From: Candidatus Thalassarchaeaceae archaeon | GTDB lineage: Archaea; Thermoplasmatota; Poseidoniia; Poseidoniales; Thalassarchaeaceae | DNA: 7,690 nucleotides | Assembly (NCBI GenBank): GCA_029250565.1 | Contig: JAQXFA010000077.1 | Span: forward strand, 1-7,690 | Direction: 5' to 3' | In this document: one piece after another, positions 1 to 5,777 of the stretch | Layout of the letters: every line of letters begins with the position of its first letter | How positions within the stretch are numbered: the first letter of the stretch is position 1 | Translations under genes and position numbers: made by a program | The notes under the pieces: generated by a model | What the model saw: only the letters and a program-made list of their open reading frames with translations | Told to the model about the DNA's origin: nothing | Databases searched by the model: none

Positions 1-1385
1 CGGTTTGAGCCAGAATTATAGTTGAAGCGGAGGTCAATTAATCCGTATTGATCGCTATCAATATCCCAAAGCTCAATCAATTCTCCTTCTAAGCCACTCA
101 TTGTTTTTCCATATTTATCAACAACAGTTTGGCCATTTGAAGAATCTAAAATATCAACAGTAAAAGATCCGGGTCCTGCTGTAGCAACTTCAACATCAAG
201 AATCCCATATCCATTCGGGAATCCTGGATTCGGGATGGAACGCGGAGCAAATGATTTCATCACTACGTTTCCTGATTGGGGTAATGCATCACCAATTCTC
301 AAAGAATCGATATACCAGCCTGGCATTGTGGTATTTACTGGAGCACCCAACATTGGGTTTTTCTCCATTACGAACTTTAGTTTGACATATTTTCCTTCGT
401 GTGCCGAAAGATCAAGAGCTACATTTGCCCAACCATTTTGGTTGTTTGCCCAAGTACTCATTCCAGCCAATACCCAAGCATCGGGCGGTACTGCAAGTGA
501 GCCCTTTCCATTACAACCAGATTGTACTTGATTAACTCCTGTCCCCCTCTGAAATAATCCTTGAGTACCCTGCTGTAACCCAGAAGTAGCCCCGATGTCA
601 ATGTCAATGAATTCCCATGGAGACCACCCCACGGTATCTGATGAATTTTGAACTGCAACATAAGCACAGTCTTCGTAATATTTGTTGCTTCCAGTAGCTA
701 CACGATTGTAGAGGCTATGATATGAATTGAAAGTTGCATCCCCCTTAGTTGGATAAACCCAAATAGGTGAGGTATCCATAGTGTATTCGAAACTCGCATC
801 TGGTGCATCATCGGTATAATCAGGGTCATCAAAATTAGTACCCCAACAAAAGTCTCCAGTTGGACAACCGGATGCTGGGATATGCATCATCCCTGGTGTC
901 TTCCTTTCCCAATTGAATATGTCCACTGGCTGTTGAGGATTCATTCCTTGGCTCCCTGTTTCAAAGTCAGCATTGAATCCCTTGCTGGTGAGAGATAACG
1001 TTGTGGCTGTGGATGTGAAAGAACAATCAATTGGATTTTGGGAGTGGCAATTAGCATCGTTGTATGTGGTAAGACCACTATTGTAACGAGCATCCCAAAT
1101 TCCTCCACCGCCTGGTGGCATGAGGGATTGGTCGTATGTTGTGTAATCATCATGCATCGCAAAACCAGTTGAAACATTGACGCTAGCAGAGGTAATAGTT
1201 TCTCCTTCAGGTAGAGAAATTGCTCCTGCCCAACTGTCCATAAAATTCCCAGGTTCTCTCAATTCAACCTCAACACTAGCACTACCATCTGAAAATGTTG
1301 TGACCGATGCTGCTGCCGCTGTAGTTGAGAGAATCATCAACCCAAGGATGAGGTAACTGGTTGCCTTCTTATTCTTGTCATTCAT
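1..1385 (-). CDS. Secreted surface protein with jelly-roll domain, C-terminus cut off by window edge
   Basis: The minus frame is open from ATG at 1385 to the window edge, giving 461 residues with no stop, so the protein is longer. The start has a ribosome binding site, GGAGTGAT, 8 nt upstream counted from GGAG. Residues 1-7 are charged (MNDKNKK), residues 10-26 are hydrophobic and end in TTAAAA, a typical Sec signal peptide with cleavage near residue 26. Residues 27-75 form a beta-rich N-terminal segment beginning TTFSDGSASVEVEL. Residues about 205-365 resemble immune-inhibitor-A/MAM-like jelly-roll domains: YYEDCAYVAV, then NGWANVALDLSAHEGKYVKL, then PGWYIDSLRIGD. Residues 370-461 look like an Ig-like beta domain. 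Six cysteines (113, 121, 174, 180, 240, 291) fall in pairs and could form disulfides outside the cell. The role is unknown; such domains occur in secreted hydrolases, adhesins and cell-surface proteins, and no catalytic motif is visible here. It lies 86 bp downstream of the ThiI-like gene on the same strand, probably with its own promoter. Confidence 0.85.
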   Translation of the reverse strand, partial: MNDKNKKATSYLILGLMILSTTAAAASVTTFSDGSASVEVELREPGNFMDSWAGAISLPEGETITSASVNVSTGFAMHDDYTTYDQSLMPPGGGGIWDARYNSGLTTYNDANCHSQNPIDCSFTSTATTLSLTSKGFNADFETGSQGMNPQQPVDIFNWERKTPGMMHIPASGCPTGDFCWGTNFDDPDYTDDAPDASFEYTMDTSPIWVYPTKGDATFNSYHSLYNRVATGSNKYYEDCAYVAVQNSSDTVGWSPWEFIDIDIGATSGLQQGTQGLFQRGTGVNQVQSGCNGKGSLAVPPDAWVLAGMSTWANNQNGWANVALDLSAHEGKYVKLKFVMEKNPMLGAPVNTTMPGWYIDSLRIGDALPQSGNVVMKSFAPRSIPNPGFPNGYGILDVEVATAGPGSFTVDILDSSNGQTVVDKYGKTMSGLEGELIELWDIDSDQYGLIDLRFNYNSGSN

Positions 1386-1471
1386 GTCTATCACTCCGGA
1401 ACCGCTATGCGGTTCATGAAAGCGAGTCCTAAGTTGCATTTAATCTCAATGGGCCAATGACTGTGGCAAAG
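1386..1471 (-). promoter_or_regulatory. Leader/promoter region of the surface-protein gene with a perfect hairpin
   Basis: This 86-bp gap between the ThiI-like stop and the surface-protein start holds three signals, all read on the minus strand. GATTAAATG at 1445-1437 is a weak TATA-like element; archaeal spacing would put the transcript start near 1415. GAACCGC (1415-1409) and GCGGTTC (1405-1399) form a perfect 7-bp hairpin with a 3-nt loop, which would then be at the extreme 5' end of the mRNA. GGAGTGAT at 1397-1390 is a Shine-Dalgarno match immediately after the hairpin. The repeat and the binding site are seen directly; promoter and start point are inferred. Confidence 0.45.
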
Positions 1472-2152
1472 TCACTGTGAAAATGACTCTTCGCGGCGTT
1501 GAGAATAGCATTTTTCTGCCAATTTTGTTAACCCACCGAGATTATCCTCGTTCTCTTCAAGTCTTACTATATTAGCCACTGTTGTCGGATGTTTTGGCCC
1601 CAAAATATCGCATAATTCAGGCCCTTTACTTACATCAAATGTACCCAAAGTTCTCGCTTCATCAATTATCTCTTGTTTATCCAATCCTAGAAGTGGCCTA
1701 AGAATTGGTCTGTTTGAAGATTTTTCAACCGCGCCAAGGTTCCCCAAAGTTTGACTTGATACCTGCCCAAGATTTTCTCCAGTTAAGAGGTGAGTTGCCC
1801 CCACTTCATCTGCAACCATGCAACCAAGTACATTGAACAATCTCTTCATATGAACGAAATAATCGCGATGAGATTGGGGATCAGTAAACATTGATAGTAT
1901 TTCACCAACTGGAATGACTGTAAGTTTATCACAAATTTTTCCGCTATTATCACCTAATGGCCCATTAGGATTTGATAGTAGTGTTAGGGTGCCAAGTGTT
2001 TTCTCTTCTGCTTCTCGACCGGTGATTGGTTCTTGTGAACAATGCATGGGATAAATTGTCCATCCTGATTGGATCATGCGCGCAACCGCAACAGGTGAAT
2101 CAATCCCACCGGATACCAAGGCTACAGCCACCTTGTCGACCCCGCCTCCCAT
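1472..2152 (-). CDS. Stand-alone ThiI-type PP-loop sulfurtransferase (no THUMP, no rhodanese)
   Basis: This belongs to the ThiI adenylation/sulfur-transfer family, which makes 4-thiouridine at position 8 of tRNA and in some organisms passes sulfur to thiamine thiazole. The PP-loop ATP-binding motif SGGIDS is at residues 14-19 and the family signature TGENLGQVSSQTLGNL at 124-139, followed by RPLLGLDKQEII. PELCDILGPKHPT (178-190) aligns with the E. coli PEYC segment, so Cys181 matches the catalytic Cys344. The protein has 226 residues against about 480 in E. coli and roughly 380-400 in three-domain archaeal forms. It lacks the N-terminal ferredoxin-like/THUMP tRNA-binding part and the C-terminal rhodanese domain. 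The N-terminal loss is not an annotation error: an in-frame stop lies at 2171-2173 and the divergent gene starts at 2266. The start is uncertain: ATG at 2152 has no ribosome binding site, while GTG at 2131 (residue 8) follows a purine-rich GGGAGGCGGGG and leaves the usual short lead into the first strand. Confidence 0.85.
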   Translation of the reverse strand: MGGGVDKVAVALVSGGIDSPVAVARMIQSGWTIYPMHCSQEPITGREAEEKTLGTLTLLSNPNGPLGDNSGKICDKLTVIPVGEILSMFTDPQSHRDYFVHMKRLFNVLGCMVADEVGATHLLTGENLGQVSSQTLGNLGAVEKSSNRPILRPLLGLDKQEIIDEARTLGTFDVSKGPELCDILGPKHPTTVANIVRLEENEDNLGGLTKLAEKCYSQRREESFSQ

Positions 2153-2265
2153 AGGGGGCCGAGAACACTCTTACGCATGAGCACTTCTCTTACAACCTCC
2201 ATTCTTTGAACGTAGGATGGACAAGGATTGATGAGGGATGAGCAACGGCCAAGGTTACGATTACA
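2153..2265. promoter_or_regulatory. Divergent intergenic region between ThiI-like and thioesterase genes
   Basis: The region must carry promoters for both divergent genes, but I see no convincing TATA element on either strand. It contains two CTCTTAC copies (in ACTCTTACG near 2167-2175 and TCTCTTACA near 2184-2192). A strong purine-rich GAGGGATGAG at 2233-2242 sits too far (over 20 nt) from the thioesterase ATG to serve it as a normal ribosome binding site. Only trivially short frames occur here. Confidence 0.35.
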
Positions 2266-2727
2266 ATGCCGGGTGAACCTTTCACGACTGAACCAGTAGT
2301 ACTAATTCAGGAAGTTTTCCCTGGGGATACAAATGCCTACAACACCCTTTTCGGTGGGCGATTGCTTTCAATAATGGATACCGCTGCTGGGATTGTCTCT
2401 AGTAAATTCGCACACCGCGAGTTTGTTACTGTCAGCATTGATTCCCTCAAATTCAAACGGCCTGCGTTTCAAGGAGATTTGATTGAAGTGACTGCACAGG
2501 TAGTTTTTACATCCACCCATACCGCTGGTTGCCATGTTATTGCTAGGCGACTAGACCGCAGTGTTTGGGAATCAGAAGAAATCTGTACTGGCTTTTTCTT
2601 CATGGTTGCAATTGATAATCAGATGAGACCAATCCCCATACCACAGTTCGTCCCAAAAAGTGATGAAGAAAAGAAACTGTGGAAAGCAGCAGAGGCTGCT
2701 CGTGATGCAATGAAGGCATCTGACTGA
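2266..2727 (+). CDS. Hotdog-fold acyl-CoA thioesterase (YciA/BFIT-like)
   Basis: This is an acyl-CoA hydrolase, releasing free fatty acid and CoA in the cytoplasm. The 153-residue length fits a single hotdog domain. Family landmarks are in order: PGDTNAYNTLFGG (19-31), matching the P-x-x-TN-x-x-x-LFGG signature, then LLSIMDTAAG (33-42), where Asp38 matches the catalytic Asp of YciA-type enzymes, then FVTVSIDSLKFKRPAFQGD (53-71), the central strand and CoA-binding segment. The tail FFFMVAIDNQMRPIPIPQF (110-128) is also typical. The C-terminal 25 residues are charged and helical (EEKKLWKAAEAARDA). ATG at 2266 is the only reasonable start, since an in-frame TGA lies at 2239-2241. The upstream AAGG is weak, so a short-leader or leaderless message is possible. 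It is probably co-transcribed with the elongation-factor-like gene 38 bp downstream. The chain-length preference of the substrate cannot be read from sequence. Confidence 0.9.
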   Translation: MPGEPFTTEPVVLIQEVFPGDTNAYNTLFGGRLLSIMDTAAGIVSSKFAHREFVTVSIDSLKFKRPAFQGDLIEVTAQVVFTSTHTAGCHVIARRLDRSVWESEEICTGFFFMVAIDNQMRPIPIPQFVPKSDEEKKLWKAAEAARDAMKASD

Positions 2728-2729
2728 GC

Positions 2730-2769
2730 GGCGGGTTCAATTCAGATGGGTTGCCCGCCACCACCATGA
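2730..2769 (+). promoter_or_regulatory. GC-rich inverted repeat and tetraproline leader frame before the EF-like gene
   Basis: GGCGGG at 2730-2735 and CCCGCC at 2754-2759 could form a 6-bp GC stem with an 18-nt loop, ending 6 nt before the ATG at 2766. A seven-codon frame starts at ATG 2746 and reads Met-Gly-Cys-Pro-Pro-Pro-Pro. Its TGA (2767-2769) overlaps the downstream ATG as ATGA. The frame has no good ribosome binding site, so its translation is unproven. Both elements are exact in the sequence; a regulatory role is inference. Tetraproline tracts are known to slow ribosomes and to need IF5A/EF-P. Confidence 0.3.
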
Positions 2770-3770
2770 CGGTGTTGAATGTAGCTTTCGTTGGCTCTCA
2801 GGAATTCGCCAAGAGCATCGCCAAACTCAATGACACTAGAGACATTGAAAGTTATGTATTCAAGATGGTTCAAGATGATGAAGTGAAGGTTCTTTCCCTT
2901 CTTAGGCCATTACGCCATCCAGAAAAACTCAGACCATTACTAAGCATTCTCAATGTTGCCAGAGCAGGGGTTGTTGAAATTTCAAAAGTTGATTCTTCGC
3001 TTGGGGAAATTCTTGTCGCTTTTGGTTGTTCAGGAATAGAAAATGGACACATCATTATTCGTCCTGCTGATGGTGAATGGGTTGACCCAGAACAAGTTAA
3101 GATGATTCAACAACAGGCCGGATTATCTTCTTGGACATTACACGAAAATCCACTTGACGAGCACCAAATGCGTACACTCCTATTTGCCGAATTGGATAAG
3201 TTAGCAGATCATTCAGAACAACGTCTAGTGATACCAGTCGATCAATATTTCAACGTCAAAGGAGTTGGCTTAGTGGCGATTGGTTACGTGCAATCTGGGA
3301 CTGTAAACAAACACGATCAATTGTTAGCTCTACCCACTGCCGAATCAGGAGTTACTCGCTCATTACAAGTAATGGATGATGATGTTGATATTGCAAGAGC
3401 TGGTGACAGAGTTGGTGTGGCGATGCGGGATTTACGAGAAGCCGCACTTGAGCGAGGAAGTATCCTAGTTCATCCTGATGATGATGGAAGTTACAGCGAA
3501 TCCATGAATAAACATGTGAGGAGCCGAATTGAATTAATCAAAGCACCATTCCAACAGAAAGAAATTGCTGTAGGGGATGTAATTCATGCAGCGGTTGATT
3601 TGCAATTTGTTGTTGGGCGAGTTGAATCGATTGAAGGAAATGAGTTAGAGGTAAGTTGGGACCAACCACTGTTCTTACGACCAGTTTCACAACCAAGAGT
3701 ATTGATTAATCAACTGGATGCAAAAATGAGGCTCCTTGGTTTCAGCACAAATCTAACCCCCTTGGAATAA
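2766..3770 (+). CDS. EF-Tu/SelB-like protein with degenerate G domain (pseudo-GTPase)
   Basis: The C-terminal part is a clear translation-factor domain 2 beta-barrel. Counting from ATG 2766, residues 142-230 contain RLVIPVDQYFNVKGVGLVAIG, then SGTVNKHDQLLALP, then ARAGDRVGVAMRDLREAALE followed by RGSILV. A domain-3-like barrel follows at about 245-325. The N-terminal 140 residues replace the G domain. The strand LNVAFVGS is kept, but the P-loop GHVDHGKT is replaced by GSQEFAKSIAK, and no DCPGH or NKxD motif exists. GTP binding by the usual mechanism is therefore unlikely. Euryarchaea carry such EF-Tu-domain-2 proteins of unestablished function; a ribosome or tRNA-related role is inferred. I chose ATG 2766 over in-frame TTG 2751 because the core strand begins directly after it and TTG falls in the inverted-repeat loop. 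The TTG start would add five residues. The gene follows the thioesterase by 38 bp and is followed by a terminator-like hairpin. Confidence 0.85.
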   Translation: MTVLNVAFVGSQEFAKSIAKLNDTRDIESYVFKMVQDDEVKVLSLLRPLRHPEKLRPLLSILNVARAGVVEISKVDSSLGEILVAFGCSGIENGHIIIRPADGEWVDPEQVKMIQQQAGLSSWTLHENPLDEHQMRTLLFAELDKLADHSEQRLVIPVDQYFNVKGVGLVAIGYVQSGTVNKHDQLLALPTAESGVTRSLQVMDDDVDIARAGDRVGVAMRDLREAALERGSILVHPDDDGSYSESMNKHVRSRIELIKAPFQQKEIAVGDVIHAAVDLQFVVGRVESIEGNELEVSWDQPLFLRPVSQPRVLINQLDAKMRLLGFSTNLTPLE

Positions 3771-3782
3771 GCAATAGCCATG

Positions 3783-3805
3783 CCTCGTTAAGTGAGGTAA
3801 TTTTT
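3783..3805 (+). terminator. Hairpin plus T-run after the EF-like gene
   Basis: CCTC (3783-3786) and GAGG (3794-3797) form a 4-bp stem with a 7-nt loop, followed by TAATTTTT with five T at 3801-3805. The overlapping GGTAA/TTACC repeat (3796-3808, 3-nt loop) could form an alternative hairpin. It starts 12 bp after the stop at 3770. Archaeal termination depends mainly on the T-run, which is short here, so this is plausible but weak. Confidence 0.4.
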
Positions 3806-3862
3806 ACCGCACTCAAAGAACCACCCACCAGACCGGCCTAAACGACCTCATGTCTTGGGTAA

Positions 3863-3952
3863 TATGTATAAGCAGACCGCTATCCTGCTAGTTCCGGGAT
3901 GCGCACAAGGGCTAGGCCCTAAACGATGGACAGAGTAGAAGGGGGCAGGTGA
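3863..3952 (+). promoter_or_regulatory. TATA-like promoter and leader of the 599-residue protein
   Basis: TATGTATAAG at 3863-3872 is the best TATA-box candidate in the window. Archaeal spacing would put the transcript start near 3892, leaving a leader of about 60 nt. In that leader AGGGC (3908-3912) and GCCCT (3916-3920) form a 5-bp stem with a TAG loop. GGGGG at 3941-3945 lies 7 nt before the TTG start. AGGTGAT at 3947-3953 closely matches the archaeal anti-Shine-Dalgarno complement but overlaps the start codon, which is odd. The gap 3806-3862 shows nothing recognisable. Confidence 0.45.
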
Positions 3953-5752
3953 TTGGAGAACGAAAAATTTGGTCCTTTGAAGATGGCTGGTGTTGATGGC
4001 CAAATCACTGCCGTTTTGACCAATGAAAATCTACTATTGGAGCGTAGCGACCGTAAAGGTATGAGAATTGATTTGGATACAATAACTCGTATTCGCCACC
4101 ACCACGTTGCATTCACCCCACCACTAGTTACATTGTTTGGTGTACTCGCAATTCTCTCTAGTTTCAGAATTTTTACTGGAGTAGTGCAATATTATTCATT
4201 TATTCTAGGAACTATTGCATTACTAGCTTGGTTATTGGGTAGAAGGCCTGCTCTTTGTATTGATACAAAACAGGGTGATCGTCATCTACTACATGGGCGA
4301 GACCATTTGTTGCATCGACTATACACTATTCTTGACCGCATGTCAGATGGTTATACTTTGGAAGATGCAGTGATTGGGTTGGAAGAATTACAACAACCAG
4401 AGTTAGGCCTCATAGGTGATATTGAAGATATTCGTCATGAGGCTGGTTCGGTTGCTATTGCCGAGGCTGAATTGCAGATGGTTGGTGTTGATGAGTCCCT
4501 TGGGCAAGCCCTTGCAAAATTACATAGGAACAAAAGTCCAAACACTACCCCCTCAGAGATTATGAGTAGACCCTCAAATCTCCCTCAACCAACTGATAGT
4601 TCTGCATATGAGAAAGTTTGGGGAAGAGGCGAACCTGATTGGTACTCAGAAAAAGAATCGAATCAAACCAGTATGATGGAACGTTCCACAAAGGCATTAG
4701 CAGAACAAAGAGAGCAGAGGAAGGTCACGACCTCAGGTTATGATACCCCATTCCAATTACCTGATTATTCAAACCAACCAAGTTCATCTAGTGTAACTAC
4801 TGTACCTGTTGATGACATTAACCCAAGCCCTCCATTGAATAGAGCACATGCGGCGGCCTTGGAGGCGAGTGAGGCTAGCTTTGATTCTGGTGGATTATTC
4901 GATATGTTTGACGAATTGGATAGTGCTAGTGAGTATTCAGCAAACACCCCCCCTCTGAATGAAATCCCCTCACCATCTACCCAATTACCTGCAGTAACTC
5001 AACCTAGTTGGAAAAGATCTCCTGACTCAAAGGTTTCATCCTACACAATGTTGAGTGAAGCTGCTGGGCCAAACTTACCAGAACCAACCCGTATTGCATT
5101 ACGTTCAGACCTACCGACAAACCCAGGATTGGTTGCATCAGCAGCAGTTAAAATAACTGAAGAACAACCTCCATTACCTGAACAACTACAAAGGTCATTC
5201 GATCGACTTAACACACCTCATCCATTGGAATCATACCCTGCTTTGAACCGGATGCAGAAACAATATGCACGTGATTCACGAATAAGAGTGAGTCGTTCTT
5301 ACAGCCGTAGTCGTGGCGCACTCAAAGCAATTAGAGAATGGGTTAAACCCGGACTAAAAAGAATGGAAACAGGTGGGAAGAATATCACTCGTAAAATAAT
5401 CGGTGCAGGTGACGGGTACAGAGATGTTTACGGTGATGATGATGGAAATCAAAATGATGACTACAAAGATACTCAACTTAATTCCACTCAAATCCTACGC
5501 TTGCGCGCCGACCAAGATTCGCAGTCTGATGTTCAAGCACGCTTGCGTTTGTTAACCACCAATGGAGGCGGTGCAATAGCCGATGACCTAGCAAACCGTA
5601 CATTACGTGGAATCTCAAGTAGTAGCAAAAGCGAGGGCTTCACCCTTTCAGGGATGGAATCTAAGAAATTAAACGCCCCTCAAAATTTCAATGGCATGGT
5701 TGCTAGTAATGAACCAGCACCTAGATTTGCGGGTATGCAACGTCTTGGATAA
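3953..5752 (+). CDS. Membrane protein of unknown function with long disordered cytoplasmic tail
   Basis: I do not recognise this 599-residue protein. Residues 1-48 (KMAGVDGQITAVLTNENLLL, then RIDLDTITRIRHHH) resemble the small beta domain of PH-like membrane-associated proteins: a tentative reading. Two hydrophobic helices follow at about 53-76 and 79-96. They end in GRRPALCIDT, suggesting a tight hairpin with both ends in the cytoplasm by the positive-inside rule. Residues 97-195 are probably folded and helical. Residues about 196-430 are Ser/Pro/Gln-rich and look disordered. A basic stretch follows at 440-482 (RDSRIRVSRSYSRSR, WVKPGLKR), then an acidic one at 487-506 (DVYGDDDGNQNDDYKD), then a Ser/Gly-rich tail. 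Start: TTG 3953 is preceded by GGGGG at 7 nt, and an in-frame TGA at 3950 excludes anything longer. ATG 3983 is the alternative (residue 11). No catalytic motif is visible. A scaffold, cytoskeletal or nucleic-acid-tethering role would be speculation. Confidence 0.8.
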   Translation: MENEKFGPLKMAGVDGQITAVLTNENLLLERSDRKGMRIDLDTITRIRHHHVAFTPPLVTLFGVLAILSSFRIFTGVVQYYSFILGTIALLAWLLGRRPALCIDTKQGDRHLLHGRDHLLHRLYTILDRMSDGYTLEDAVIGLEELQQPELGLIGDIEDIRHEAGSVAIAEAELQMVGVDESLGQALAKLHRNKSPNTTPSEIMSRPSNLPQPTDSSAYEKVWGRGEPDWYSEKESNQTSMMERSTKALAEQREQRKVTTSGYDTPFQLPDYSNQPSSSSVTTVPVDDINPSPPLNRAHAAALEASEASFDSGGLFDMFDELDSASEYSANTPPLNEIPSPSTQLPAVTQPSWKRSPDSKVSSYTMLSEAAGPNLPEPTRIALRSDLPTNPGLVASAAVKITEEQPPLPEQLQRSFDRLNTPHPLESYPALNRMQKQYARDSRIRVSRSYSRSRGALKAIREWVKPGLKRMETGGKNITRKIIGAGDGYRDVYGDDDGNQNDDYKDTQLNSTQILRLRADQDSQSDVQARLRLLTTNGGGAIADDLANRTLRGISSSSKSEGFTLSGMESKKLNAPQNFNGMVASNEPAPRFAGMQRLG

Positions 5753-5761
5753 TTAGAATCA

Positions 5762-5777
5762 ACTGTGAATTCACAGT
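5762..5777. repeat. Perfect 16-bp palindrome at convergent gene ends
   Basis: ACTGTGAATTCACAGT reads the same on both strands. It begins 10 bp after the stop of the membrane-protein gene and overlaps the last 7 bp of the convergent carboxylase gene, including its TGA at 5773-5771. It could form an 8-bp arm cruciform or RNA hairpin, or be a dimeric protein site. There is no T-run on either side, so it is not a standard terminator. Confidence 0.5.

Noticed and set aside
235..531. 98-residue plus-strand frame antisense to the surface-protein gene
   Set aside because: The opposite strand has one coherent long frame with signal peptide and domain motifs across this stretch; the plus frame has no recognisable features.
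458..1177. Short minus-strand frames at 458-667 and 941-1177
   Set aside because: They lie in a different frame inside the surface-protein gene and encode low-complexity, unrecognisable peptides.
2184..2216. Mini-frame of ten codons in the divergent intergenic region
   Set aside because: It has no ribosome binding site, no distinctive peptide features, and a length expected by chance.
2754..2769. GCCACCACCATG resembling a eukaryotic Kozak start context
   Set aside because: The genes are compact, intronless and prokaryotic in arrangement, and the match is explained by the proline codons and the GC-rich repeat arm.
3470..3490. GAT-rich short repeats in the EF-like gene and near 5436 in the membrane-protein gene
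   Set aside because: They simply encode runs of Asp in frame and are too short to be repeat elements.
3881..3935. Possible tRNA or rRNA fragment (GTTCC like a T-arm; CTAAACGATG like a 16S segment)
   Set aside because: No acceptor stem, anticodon arm or D-arm can be folded around it, and the rRNA-like match is only about ten bases; a leader hairpin explains the symmetry better.
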